From Maridesulfovibrio sp. (GTDB lineage: Bacteria > Desulfobacterota > Desulfovibrionia > Desulfovibrionales > Desulfovibrionaceae): 64,000 nt of DNA. The notes beneath the pieces are model-generated. The model was given only the letters and a program-made list of their open reading frames with translations, ran no database searches and was not told the origin of the DNA. The position numbers and the translations under genes are program-made. The stretch covers positions 62,001 through 126,000 of the forward strand of contig NZ_OY763930.1 of the NCBI RefSeq assembly GCF_963667685.1, in the 5' to 3' direction. Position 1 is the stretch's first letter; each line of letters starts with the position of its first letter. This document shows, in pieces, positions 18,610 to 27,566 of the stretch.

Positions 18610-18831
18610 TTATTTACTAAGATCGATCAAATCTATTCTGGATGGTAGAGCTGTACGCAACTCTCTCACTTTGTTTTTAGTATTTTTTGTATTTGCTACA
18701 ACAAGAACACAGTCTGTTTCGCGGGCAAATCTTTTACTTCTACTACGGGATAAAAAAAGATATTTTTTGTGGATAATCCATTCGTACGAATAAATCCAGC
18801 TATTTGCTCTTCCCGTAACCCCAAATGGTTT
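18610..18831 (-). pseudogene. 3' remnant of an unrecognised gene
   Basis: 73 sense codons with no start codon after an upstream in-frame stop, ending at the TAA 18610-18612. The protein is well behaved, with segments RANSWIYSYEWIIHKKYLFL, ETDCVLVVANTKN and ALPSRIDLIDLSK, so it is probably the C-terminus of a lost glycan gene. It occupies the place in the second R1-R2 unit that the intact transferase holds in the first. It has no sequence match to that gene that I can see. Confidence 0.5.
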
Positions 18832-18994
18832 TTATAATAAAGAAAAAAGCTGCATTTTCATTGTCATCCAGTGTTTCTGAAAATTTCCCGCCATCCACAA
18901 TGCCTGCCAATATATTCCCGCTTTGTTTGCTTCGGTAATGGCTTTTTTTTGCATTTGGTGAGTATTGCAACTTTTTTTGGATAAATTTCTCTTA

Positions 18995-19048
18995 CAGCGT
19001 GGCGCTGCTCATTCCGTATTCACGGCGAAGCTCCGCAACTTGAACACC
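18995..19048 (-). mobile_element. Remnant of an IS3-family OrfA transposase
   Basis: The minus strand reads GVQVAELRREYGMSSATL, then stops. This is the helix-turn-helix core of IS3-group OrfA proteins (the family usually reads GVPVAELCREHGMS with YKWR following). Only 18 codons are preserved, and no inverted ends or OrfB were seen. A fossil insertion. Confidence 0.6.
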
Positions 19049-19065
19049 ATTTTAGGAGGATTACC

Positions 19066-19148
19066 CTTCAAATCAGCAGGGCACTGTTAACAAGTGGTAT
19101 ATTTAGTAAACAAAACTACCTAGTCGAATCAGTCTGATATATTTCTGA
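19066..19148. repeat. Direct repeat R2, copy 2 (at the 3' end of the GT4 gene)
   Basis: Covers the last 11 codons of the GT4 gene (SEIYQTDSTR) and about 50 bases beyond its stop. It pairs with 18387-18470. A few small indels separate the copies. Confidence 0.8.
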
Positions 19149-20306
19149 GAGAATCGTGCTATCCAATTGACGCACAGTCCCTTTCCCTTTTGTTTTTAAT
19201 GCACTATCTCCCTGTAGATCTTCCAGCAAAGAGGTCCATAGTTGCATAACTTTTTCAGGGTGGCATTTCTCTTGAACTTTTTTAGCTGCCTCACCTAACC
19301 TCTTTCGTTCTTCAGGATTTCCAAGTAATTCCATGATTGCCTGCTCAAGAGCTACAGGATCTTCAGGCGGGAGCAAAAGTCCATTTTTACCGGGTTCGAT
19401 AAGAGATGCAGGTCCAGATGGACAGTCAAAACTAACAACAGAAATCCCCAATGCCATAGCTTCTACCAAAGCATTGGGAAAGCCTTCGAAGCGAGAAGGA
19501 AAAACAAAAAGTGATGCCTTTTCCATTATTGAATGTGGATTCTTAATAAACCCAGGCATTATTACCTTGTCCTCAACCTTTAATTCTCGGCATTGCATTT
19601 CCAGCTTATCACGATCCTCTCCTTCACCTAAAATAACTAGAGTATAGTCGGGGTAATGCTTAAATATTTCAGGAAGACGATCTAACAGGATATCAAATCC
19701 TTTTTGATAATGCAGCCGCCCCATACAACATATGAATTTCTCTGGTAACCACTCAGGCACCTCTTCAGGGCGCACCTCCAAAGGGAGTACGGGATTATGA
19801 ACTACATGAACTTTTTGGGATGGCACAAAGTGGGCAGCCCATTCTTCTTTTACATTTTCTGTTAGAACGGTAACAGCATCGGCTCGCGGATAGCAAAATC
19901 TCATAAACGTTCGCTTGCATATCCCATAGTTCTGAGTACGTGGATCAATTCTTTCAGCGACAACTACTTTCACATTCAAGCCACGGGTTGCTAGAATAAC
20001 CGGAATGTTTGAACGGTCCATAAAACTGATAATTAACTTGTTACCTTCTTCTCGAATAGTGTCCTTAAGCTTTCTGGTGCTCCATGGAAAATTGAAAAAA
20101 GAGCCGAAAGATACACTAGGAGGTTTTAACCAGATCCTTTTTACTCTTGAGTCAAGAGTATATGCATCCGTATCTGGAGGAACAGAAGTTATGATTGAGA
20201 CTGACACACCTCGGGCTACCCAATAGTTAGCCATTGTTGTCATCACTCTTTCTGCCCCCCCTCCCATAAGGGAGCGGATTATCATGGTTATCCCTTCAAT
20301 TTGCAT
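19116..20306 (-). CDS. GT4-family glycosyltransferase
   Basis: About 396 residues from the ATG at 20306, chosen because GAGAGGG lies five bases upstream. The open frame reaches 20420 without a better start. Clear GT4 features: ITMIIRSLMGGGAERVMTTMA, FICCMGRLHYQKGFDILLDRL, LVILGEGEDRDKLE and ASLFVFPSRFEGFPNALVEAMALG. It probably transfers a sugar from a nucleotide donor onto a lipid-linked surface glycan. Its 3' end lies in repeat R2. Confidence 0.92.
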   Translation of the reverse strand: MQIEGITMIIRSLMGGGAERVMTTMANYWVARGVSVSIITSVPPDTDAYTLDSRVKRIWLKPPSVSFGSFFNFPWSTRKLKDTIREEGNKLIISFMDRSNIPVILATRGLNVKVVVAERIDPRTQNYGICKRTFMRFCYPRADAVTVLTENVKEEWAAHFVPSQKVHVVHNPVLPLEVRPEEVPEWLPEKFICCMGRLHYQKGFDILLDRLPEIFKHYPDYTLVILGEGEDRDKLEMQCRELKVEDKVIMPGFIKNPHSIMEKASLFVFPSRFEGFPNALVEAMALGISVVSFDCPSGPASLIEPGKNGLLLPPEDPVALEQAIMELLGNPEERKRLGEAAKKVQEKCHPEKVMQLWTSLLEDLQGDSALKTKGKGTVRQLDSTILSEIYQTDSTR

Positions 20307-20761
20307 AGCAACCCTCTCAAAAAGAACATTTAATTTATTTAATTCAAAATACTCGCTTGCATAATTACCTACAAGTCCAAGAGCTACATAGTTACAGTTG
20401 GCGACTATTGATATACTCACGACAAGCTGTGGGCAGAAAATACCACTGACTCAAAAGATCTAGTTCAGCGGAAGAATCTTTCTAGATAAAATTTGTCATA
20501 ACTGGCAAGAGACTCCCTAACAATAAAAAAACAGCCAGCTCATTTCTGTTTATGCAAAAAAAGAGCCAAACACATCATCACTGATGATTCTTCTCGAATG
20601 TAATTTTTGGCAAACCAACCTAATGCTCCAGCAAGGAGTTTGCCGAGAAAAGAATAATTCCAGCGATGGCATATTTCTGATGCGCAGCAAGACTCTACAG
20701 GATTAAAATGGTTCAAGAAAAAAACGTTGCCGGATTCGAGCTAGTTGCTTTCGTAAGCCTG
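20307..20761. other. Intergenic region holding a gene remnant
   Basis: 455 bases between the GT4 and the sensor protein, both on the minus strand. The segment next to the GT4 is its untranslated leader. The remnant at 20540-20740 is described separately. The rest shows no recognisable feature. Confidence 0.5.
20540..20740 (-). pseudogene. 3' remnant of an unrecognised gene
   Basis: An open minus-strand frame of 66 sense codons between two stops, without a start codon. It encodes protein-like sequence (NHFNPVES, RWNYSFLGKLLAGALGWFAK, MCLALFLHKQK). It looks like the C-terminal part of an enzyme, perhaps a methyltransferase or transferase of the glycan region, but I cannot name it. Confidence 0.45.
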
Positions 20762-22978
20762 CTATTGGACCTCACTTTCCATCAATAATTTACGCAATTC
20801 AGCAACGCAGGAAGGTGTTGGAGCTGTTAGGTCGGCCCCGGAGACTTCTTCATCACCAAGAACAACGACAAAAGGTGTACGCGGCAAAATATCAAGGCTT
20901 TTTATGGACGAAATTGCCTCCTCAAAAGAATCTCCACCTAAATCTTCTCCAAGGAAAACAACTTCAGGCCTTAGTAACTGCAAGGCCCTCATTCCTTTCT
21001 CAACAGTCTTGCGGACAATCAGAGAACAACCTGCGCACTCTGAAAAAAGCTGCCGCATATCATCAATATTTTTGCTGTTTGCCTCTATGAATAAAACAGA
21101 ATGAGCTTCTTCAACTTCATCTTTATCCATGCACGAATCAGTATTTTCGGTTGCCACTTGCCCATGGTCAAAAACGCTGAAAATATCTTTTTTGCCGCCA
21201 TTGTCCCCGAAATCAATTTTTCCTGATGTGGAAATATCCAGAACACTATCAATCATTTTCAACAGCTTGCGCCCGGATTCGGAAATGTGTTCGACATGCG
21301 CTTGGTTATTGCTCGCAAACGTCTCCTGCCCATCAGCCAAAATCCTATCTGAAAAGCCCGCAATATCTTTGATCGGGGGCCGCAACTCATGGCACATACG
21401 GGAAATGAATTCAGATTTGGCCCGACTTAAAACTTCCGCAGCATGCAGATCTTCTTTCAGCTGTTTCTCCGTCTGCACCCTGTCAGTAATATCCACAAAA
21501 CTTTCCAGCAGATAGGAAGCATCCCCTCTCTTGAATGGCACTACACTTTTAAGAACAGACTTACCGTTAGATAGCTTGCGCACGGCATGGTCTATTTCCT
21601 GCCCAAGATCTGTAACCGGACATTTGTTCACCTCAGCTGGACATATATATTCATGGCAGACAGCCCCTAGAGCCTCATCCCTGTTCACTCCAATGATTTT
21701 AGCTGCAGTTTCATTCATATCCAAAATGGTATGCGTCTCCTCCTCGATAACAACCACCCCGGCCTGAACCCCCTGCAGAACGGCGTGTGTGTAGTCCTGC
21801 TGGCTTTTAAGCCGTTTTTCCATTTCAATTCGATCCGTGATATCCATAAAAGCTTCAAGGAGAACCCGTTCTCCAGCAAAATTAATTTCGGTCGCCTTTT
21901 TCAGTACTGTTATTTTTCGGCCGGAAATGGTTCGTACAACAACTTCATTGGCAGATGATCCAACCTTGCTATTTATGAAAGGACAATATTCATCCGCGGA
22001 AAAACAAAAAATATTTTCGCAACTCTGACCGATGACAGATTCTCCCTGCGGGACATCAAAAATCATCAATGCTTCAGAATTCACGCGCATAATTTCACGC
22101 TTTTCATTGATTATTGCCATACCGACCGGAATAGAATCCACAATATTCTCAATAACCCGGTTTGCCTGTTCAAGATTGTTGGATTTCCTTTCCCGGTCAG
22201 CAAGAATAGTACTTATATTGAACAGGATGCGGAAAAAGAGGAAGAGGAATAACGGCAGGGTGCAAACCATAATTCCAAGCCTAACATTATCCATATCAAC
22301 GGTGACATCTTCTTTGAGCTTGTTCAGACGGTTTATATCCACCTGCGTTTCAAAAAATATTTTACTTGCAGATTCCCGCGCACGAAGAATAAGCGCGTCA
22401 ATCTGCATTGTCCGAAATCTCAGGGAATGGTGAACCTTCTCAAGAGTTAAAGTATCCTGTTTTTGCAACAACTCCCGCATGTTGGATGCGATATTTGCCA
22501 CCGCTTCGCCAAGCTCAAAAATTTTTGGGTTAAGATCAATAACTTCCATGGCATAACCGTCATTATTCCCACGGCGAAAAGTTATCTGCTCCTGAACTTC
22601 ATCGGTATCATAAAAATTTGCCGGAAAAGTATTTACAAAAGTTCCCCCGTTCTGAAGGACTGTCAATATTGTCCCCAGCTTATCAAGGCTGTGGTTGATA
22701 TCGGCAAGCAACAGATCAACCATGCGCGGATCAGCAGAATCGACAATCTTTGCCACCCCCAATTCAACCAGAAGCAACCGGTGCATTAAAGCCATGCCAA
22801 GCTTCGACCTTGTTTCCTGATTATAAATTTCCTGATCATAACCAGACAGAATATTGAGCTTTACCCTGTCCACAACAAAATTAACCGTAAAGGTCAGTAG
22901 GAAAATAAGACAGAGAAACAGAATCCTGGAGGTGACCTGTTCTTTAAATATCCCGGGTAACTTTCTATCTAACATCAT
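20762..22978 (-). CDS. Membrane PAS sensor with HisKA-like helix and degenerate receiver, no ATPase domain
   Basis: About 738 residues from the ATG at 22978, which overlaps the upstream binding-protein gene by 14 bases. Order: one TM (ILFLCLIFLLTFTVNFVV), a periplasmic four-helix-type domain, a second TM (LGIMVCTLPLFLFLFFRILF), two PAS domains each with a Cys-rich loop (CENIFCFSADEYC, CHEYICPAEVNKC) and each ending in DITDR, then a HisKA-like segment (MCHELRPPIKD) and a receiver-like domain. No HATPase_c motifs (N, G1, G2 boxes) follow the histidine. In the receiver the usual aspartate before the hydrophobic strand end is replaced (FLGEDLGG). Probably a signalling partner of the ModA-like lipoprotein. 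Confidence 0.7.
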   Translation of the reverse strand: MMLDRKLPGIFKEQVTSRILFLCLIFLLTFTVNFVVDRVKLNILSGYDQEIYNQETRSKLGMALMHRLLLVELGVAKIVDSADPRMVDLLLADINHSLDKLGTILTVLQNGGTFVNTFPANFYDTDEVQEQITFRRGNNDGYAMEVIDLNPKIFELGEAVANIASNMRELLQKQDTLTLEKVHHSLRFRTMQIDALILRARESASKIFFETQVDINRLNKLKEDVTVDMDNVRLGIMVCTLPLFLFLFFRILFNISTILADRERKSNNLEQANRVIENIVDSIPVGMAIINEKREIMRVNSEALMIFDVPQGESVIGQSCENIFCFSADEYCPFINSKVGSSANEVVVRTISGRKITVLKKATEINFAGERVLLEAFMDITDRIEMEKRLKSQQDYTHAVLQGVQAGVVVIEEETHTILDMNETAAKIIGVNRDEALGAVCHEYICPAEVNKCPVTDLGQEIDHAVRKLSNGKSVLKSVVPFKRGDASYLLESFVDITDRVQTEKQLKEDLHAAEVLSRAKSEFISRMCHELRPPIKDIAGFSDRILADGQETFASNNQAHVEHISESGRKLLKMIDSVLDISTSGKIDFGDNGGKKDIFSVFDHGQVATENTDSCMDKDEVEEAHSVLFIEANSKNIDDMRQLFSECAGCSLIVRKTVEKGMRALQLLRPEVVFLGEDLGGDSFEEAISSIKSLDILPRTPFVVVLGDEEVSGADLTAPTPSCVAELRKLLMESEVQ

Positions 22979-23753
22979 ATAATCCGTATTTATTGAAAAT
23001 AGCCTTCCCCTTTTCACTGGCGGCATAATCCATAAAGGCTCTGGCTAGTTCCGGGTAGCGGGAAAACCTCAATAATCCGATTATCAGTTTCTTTTTCTCG
23101 GCGTATTCATCACTAATAGGCAGTACCGTAATGCTGTCTTCATTCTCCGCCCATGTAGCAGTAGCATACCAGTTCACAACAAGATCAGCTTCTTCCCCTT
23201 TCAGAAAACGGATAAGATCCTTGGAATCAGTCGTCATTATCTGCACATTGTTTGCTACTTTTGAGAAAATAGATTTTTTATCCAAAATCTTCTTTGTTTC
23301 CCGGCCGATGCTGCCACTTTCAGGATTACCGATAGCCACCAGAAAACGCTTATCAGCCAGACTATCCAAAGAGGCAGGAATATTCTTAGGATTGCCCTTT
23401 TTTACCATCATTGCAGCCTTGTTATAGCCCACATGGACAGTATCGGTCACCAGCCCCTGTTCGAGTGTTGTCTGAATGTACGCGCCCGAGCCAGGCAGAT
23501 AAAGATCACCTATTTTATTGGCTTTGATCGATTTGAGCAGATTGCCGGACCCGCCCTTAGTAATCAATATTTTGCAATCATAATCCCGCTCAATTATCCC
23601 GGCAATTTCAGCCATTGGTTTTATCATGGTAATCCCGCAATAAATCAGCAATTCTTTCTTATGTTCCACCTTGTCCGCATGACAACCGGATAATCCGAGT
23701 GCAAAAAGCAGTACAATGATCTTCGCAAATATGCTGATTCGGCAAGAGTTCAT
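22965..23753 (-). CDS. ModA-like periplasmic substrate-binding lipoprotein
   Basis: 262 residues. The N-terminal signal peptide ends in the lipobox LSGC, so the mature protein is lipid-anchored. The fold is that of oxyanion-binding proteins: LLIYCGITMIKPMAEI, KGGSGNLLKSI, GDLYLPGSGAYI, GYNKAAMMVKKGNP and AIGNPESGSIGRET, as in molybdate/tungstate-binding ModA homologues. There is no ABC permease or ATPase beside it. Instead its 3' end overlaps a membrane sensor, so it may sense rather than import. GGAGGT precedes the ATG. The ligand is uncertain. Confidence 0.8.
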   Translation of the reverse strand: MNSCRISIFAKIIVLLFALGLSGCHADKVEHKKELLIYCGITMIKPMAEIAGIIERDYDCKILITKGGSGNLLKSIKANKIGDLYLPGSGAYIQTTLEQGLVTDTVHVGYNKAAMMVKKGNPKNIPASLDSLADKRFLVAIGNPESGSIGRETKKILDKKSIFSKVANNVQIMTTDSKDLIRFLKGEEADLVVNWYATATWAENEDSITVLPISDEYAEKKKLIIGLLRFSRYPELARAFMDYAASEKGKAIFNKYGLYDVR

Positions 23754-23906
23754 CTGTTTACCTCCATTAAATTCATACTATAACAAAAATATAATATAAT
23801 CTGACATAGGCATGCGCACAACGAAATTAATTATTATGGTTATTTAACCAATATACACAAATAAAGTAAACTATTCCAAGCACCATATTTCTATTTTGGG
23901 CAGAAG

Positions 23907-26063
23907 ATGAAAAAAACACATACCCTATACGTAAATATTCTCAGCATTTTTATCACCCTCATAAGTGCTGTCGTATTATGCGTTGTGTTTTACGGTTACA
24001 TTCAAAATTCCAGCATCGCCCTCTTCTCAGCAAAACAGCTTGTCCGGCAGACAGGCTCAGCAATTGGAGAACGTACTGAAAATATATTCGATTCAGCATT
24101 TATGACTGTAAATACATATATCGGTTTCAATGAGATCGAAGAAAAACCTTCCATTCATTCCCATCCGATGAGCAACGCATTTTTCAAATGCCTGCAAGAA
24201 CATAAAGACTTTACGTCCATTTTTATAGGCTTTTCCGACGGGGATTTCTATCTGGTTTCATCTCTGCGCAACAGGGATAAGATGAAAAAAGAAAAGAATA
24301 TCCCGCCAGAAGCTCAGTGGTATACCCAAACCATAGGACATCTTCCAAACGGCGAAAGGTACGAGCTGACAAGATATCTGAATGAAGGTTTTGTGACCAT
24401 CGGTTCAAGCTCCAGCGTAGAGGCTGACTACGACCCCAGAAAGCGAAACTGGTTTATAGAAGCCCAAAAAACAGACCGGGCCATATTGAGTGACATCTAT
24501 ATCTTTGCCCTATCAGGGGAGCCCGGGATTACTGTTTCCAGACGCTTTGATGCCCATGTTCCGGGAACTCTGGGAGTTGATCTTTCCTTGGCAAATTTAT
24601 CCGAATTCATGAAACGCCAACTCGTTGGAGAGGGGTGTGAAATCATGATATACGAGCCATCAGGTGACCTCTACGGCTACCATGATATGGAAAAGCTCAG
24701 CTCCAGTCTTTTTTGGAATGCTGACCGTAGTATAGCCAGGCCAAAGGTTACCGGGCTGAAAAGCAAAGTTCTGAACACCCTTGTCGCCAACCATGAAAAA
24801 AACACCGGCGACCATCTGCGTATCCACCAATTAATAGTAGATGGTAAAAGATATATTTCCCTCATCGATCCGCTTCCTAAAGAGTACGGCAAAGAACTTT
24901 TTGTTGCCATAACAGTCCCTGAATCCTTCTTCACCGGTCCAATCGCAAAAATCGGAACCAACAATCTGTTGGTCTCACTCGGAATATTCATGCTCTTCCT
25001 TCCTGTAATCCATCTGGTGGCCAAACAACTGAGTAAGCCGCTGATAGACCTGACCAGCAGCGTAAACAACATCAAACAGTTCAATCTTGAAATTCCAGTT
25101 GATATCAAATCAAATATTATTGAAGTGCGTGACCTTTCGAAAGCCACAGAAACAATGCGCAAGACTCTAAACTCCTTCGGTAAATATGTCCCGCGGCCTT
25201 TGGTCCAATCGATGATGGTCAACAAGATTACCCCCAGGCTCGGTGGGGGGCGCAAACAACTGACCTTCATGTTTACGGATATAAAAGATTTCACCAGTAT
25301 TTCTGAAACCATGTCTCCGGAACAGCTGACCAGAACGATAACATCATACCTAAAGTGTATGAGCCGGGTCATCCTTAAGAACAAAGGAACTATCGATAAA
25401 TATATCGGTGATGGGATCATGGCCTTCTGGAATGCTCCTGTAGCAGACAAAAACCATGCCCGGAACGGTTGTATGGCCGCACTCTATTGCCGAGAAGCTC
25501 TCAAAAAATTCAACAAACATTGCCGGGACAACAACAAACCGGAAATGATTACCCGTATGGGTGTCCACACCGGAGAAGCCGTCGTCGGGAATATCGGTTC
25601 AGCGGACCGCATGGACTATACGGCTATGGGGGCGGCTGTGAACCTTGCTTCGCGCCTTGAGGGCCTGAATAAATATCTGGGTACTGAAATTCTGGTAAGC
25701 GATGCCACCAAAGAACTTGCCGGAGCTGATTTCCTGTTCCGCTATGCCGGACGGGTATTACCGAAAGGAACAATCCATAGTTCAGGAGTTTACGAACTGC
25801 TGGGGCTCAAGACCGGAACGGATAACGGAGACAGAAATCTGACAGTAAGCACGCAACAGGAATCGATGGTTAAACAGTGGGCAGAAGCACTCGGCATACT
25901 GATGGATTGTGATTACGAAAAAGCGGCAGCAGCCTTTGAATCATATATTCAGACATACGGCCCTGACCCTCTGGCCGATTACTACAGAGAATTAAGCCGT
26001 AAATTCGTTTTAAATCCTCCAGCGGAGAACTGGCAGGGGGAGATAGTTTTCAATGCCAAATAA
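23907..26063 (+). CDS. Cache-HAMP class III adenylate/guanylate cyclase
   Basis: 718 residues. An N-terminal TM (ILSIFITLISAVVLCVVF), a periplasmic double-Cache region (YDPRKRNWFIEA and DIYIFALSGEPGITVSRRF are typical), a second TM near residue 360, HAMP, and a class III cyclase catalytic domain at about 440-620. Metal aspartates sit in FTDIKDFT and YIGDGIMAFW; the purine-selecting pair is Lys in DKYIGD and Asp in DYTAMG, which suggests ATP. It would make cAMP in response to a periplasmic ligand. The 3' end overlaps the next gene by 11 bases. ATP specificity is inference. Confidence 0.88.
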   Translation: MKKTHTLYVNILSIFITLISAVVLCVVFYGYIQNSSIALFSAKQLVRQTGSAIGERTENIFDSAFMTVNTYIGFNEIEEKPSIHSHPMSNAFFKCLQEHKDFTSIFIGFSDGDFYLVSSLRNRDKMKKEKNIPPEAQWYTQTIGHLPNGERYELTRYLNEGFVTIGSSSSVEADYDPRKRNWFIEAQKTDRAILSDIYIFALSGEPGITVSRRFDAHVPGTLGVDLSLANLSEFMKRQLVGEGCEIMIYEPSGDLYGYHDMEKLSSSLFWNADRSIARPKVTGLKSKVLNTLVANHEKNTGDHLRIHQLIVDGKRYISLIDPLPKEYGKELFVAITVPESFFTGPIAKIGTNNLLVSLGIFMLFLPVIHLVAKQLSKPLIDLTSSVNNIKQFNLEIPVDIKSNIIEVRDLSKATETMRKTLNSFGKYVPRPLVQSMMVNKITPRLGGGRKQLTFMFTDIKDFTSISETMSPEQLTRTITSYLKCMSRVILKNKGTIDKYIGDGIMAFWNAPVADKNHARNGCMAALYCREALKKFNKHCRDNNKPEMITRMGVHTGEAVVGNIGSADRMDYTAMGAAVNLASRLEGLNKYLGTEILVSDATKELAGADFLFRYAGRVLPKGTIHSSGVYELLGLKTGTDNGDRNLTVSTQQESMVKQWAEALGILMDCDYEKAAAAFESYIQTYGPDPLADYYRELSRKFVLNPPAENWQGEIVFNAK

Positions 26064-27402
26064 ATTATTAAAAATGCTTCCGGTCTTGCTGCTCTGCCTA
26101 CTCTGCGGCAATGCATATGCAAAAACCCAGATCCATTTCTGGACTACCGAGGTGGCACCGGACAGGCAGGCTGTCATAGAATATCTTGTCCGGGCTTTCG
26201 AAATACACCACCCGGACATTGAGATATTTGTGAAGGGAGTGGAAGAAAATCAAATAGCAACGGAACTCACAAAGTATCTGGCCAACGGTACCGGGCCGGA
26301 CGTAATAAGCTGTTCCTCGGATCTATTGGTTGCATTTAACCAGAAAGGTTGGATCGACTACTACGCAACCCAAAAAGTTCTGGACCATGCAGGTAAGGAG
26401 AACTTCTTTTCCGGCCCGTTGAGCAAGTTCAAAATTGCTAAAGACAAATATTGTGGGCTGCCGTTTAACGGCTGGGTGCAGGGTATCTGGTATCGTAAAG
26501 ACTGGTTCGATCAAAAAGGACTGGCCCCGCCGAACAGCTGGGAGAACATCCTTAAGGCGGCAAAAGTTTTTCACGACCCACAGAACGGCCGCTATGGAAT
26601 ATTAATCGGAACCCGCAATGATGCATACGCCGAACAGGTCTTCAGTCATCTGGCCCTAGCTGCCGGGGTTACTCCTTTCAACAAAAACGGGGAGATCCAG
26701 TTTGAATCCCCGCAAACAATCGCGACACTTGAATTTTATAAAAAACTTGCCGCATACACCCCGCCGGGACCGCAATGGTGGCGTGGAAGGGATTTTTACA
26801 TGCAGGGCAGGCTGGCCATGATGTTCTATTCCACTTTCATTATGGATGACCTTGCTATTCCGGCCATTGCTGCCGATTCACTGGGATCAAGAAATTTCGC
26901 TGAGCTTAAAGGTGCTGAATATGATTCCTCCCTGCTTAAAAACACGGGCATGGTTTCAAGTATTTCAAAAACCACTAAAGCCGCTTACGGGGTCATCCAC
27001 GCCCTTGGACTACTCAAAACAGTAGATGAAACGAAGCAAAGGGCGGCAATCAAGTTTGCCAGCTTCCTATTTCAGGACGATGTCTACATAACATGGCTGC
27101 ATATGGTTCCCGGCGGAATGCTCCCCGTGCTCAAACACATAACTTCCAATCCGGAATTTTACCGTGATGCGCAGGGAGTAATCCAGAAATATTCCCGCCA
27201 ACGGATAAAGGAAATAGTTTCCGGTTTCGAATACATCAAAAACTTCAGCATTATCGATGGAGTGCTGATCCCGCAGGCAGCACAGGCATCGGAACAGGGC
27301 ATAATTCCAGAAATGATAAAAGAAGTACTGCAATTAAACACCCCACCTGCGGCGGCAGTTCATAATGCAGCTCAGAAAATGCGGAAAATTCCGCCGCAAT
27401 GA
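26053..27402 (+). CDS. Family 1 (sugar-type) extracellular solute-binding protein
   Basis: 449 residues. The signal peptide MLPVLLLCLLCGNAYA is followed by the family 1 fold: IHFWTTEV, FEIHHPDIEIFVKGVEEN, LANGTGPDVISCSSD, GLPFNGWVQGIWYRKDWF and MMFYSTF. Such proteins deliver sugars or polyols to ABC importers, but no permease or ATPase is adjacent. The gene overlaps the cyclase by 11 bases and is read from GGGGGAG nine bases upstream, so the product likely feeds ligand information to the cyclase. Ligand unknown. Confidence 0.85.
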   Translation: MPNKLLKMLPVLLLCLLCGNAYAKTQIHFWTTEVAPDRQAVIEYLVRAFEIHHPDIEIFVKGVEENQIATELTKYLANGTGPDVISCSSDLLVAFNQKGWIDYYATQKVLDHAGKENFFSGPLSKFKIAKDKYCGLPFNGWVQGIWYRKDWFDQKGLAPPNSWENILKAAKVFHDPQNGRYGILIGTRNDAYAEQVFSHLALAAGVTPFNKNGEIQFESPQTIATLEFYKKLAAYTPPGPQWWRGRDFYMQGRLAMMFYSTFIMDDLAIPAIAADSLGSRNFAELKGAEYDSSLLKNTGMVSSISKTTKAAYGVIHALGLLKTVDETKQRAAIKFASFLFQDDVYITWLHMVPGGMLPVLKHITSNPEFYRDAQGVIQKYSRQRIKEIVSGFEYIKNFSIIDGVLIPQAAQASEQGIIPEMIKEVLQLNTPPAAAVHNAAQKMRKIPPQ

Positions 27403-27566
27403 TTCTATTCCCAATAGCCAAGTAGCCCCGGTATAAACCTTTAGTACTCACATTCCTGCACAAAAAAACTTGCAATTATCCCATCCGTAAGGCACTCAAC
27501 CCGCGGCGTCTATGCACGATGCCCGATCCACGCAAACATAAACATCTCACCTCGAGGCCGATCACC

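Noticed and set aside
16902-19148. R1 and R2 as terminal repeats of a transposon
   Set aside because: The repeats are direct, contain the ends of neighbouring genes and their terminator, and have no transposase between them. Recombination between gene tails explains them better.
24677-25450. 257-codon open frame on the minus strand inside the cyclase gene
   Set aside because: Antisense shadow of a gene whose domains are fully supported on the other strand; no start signal.
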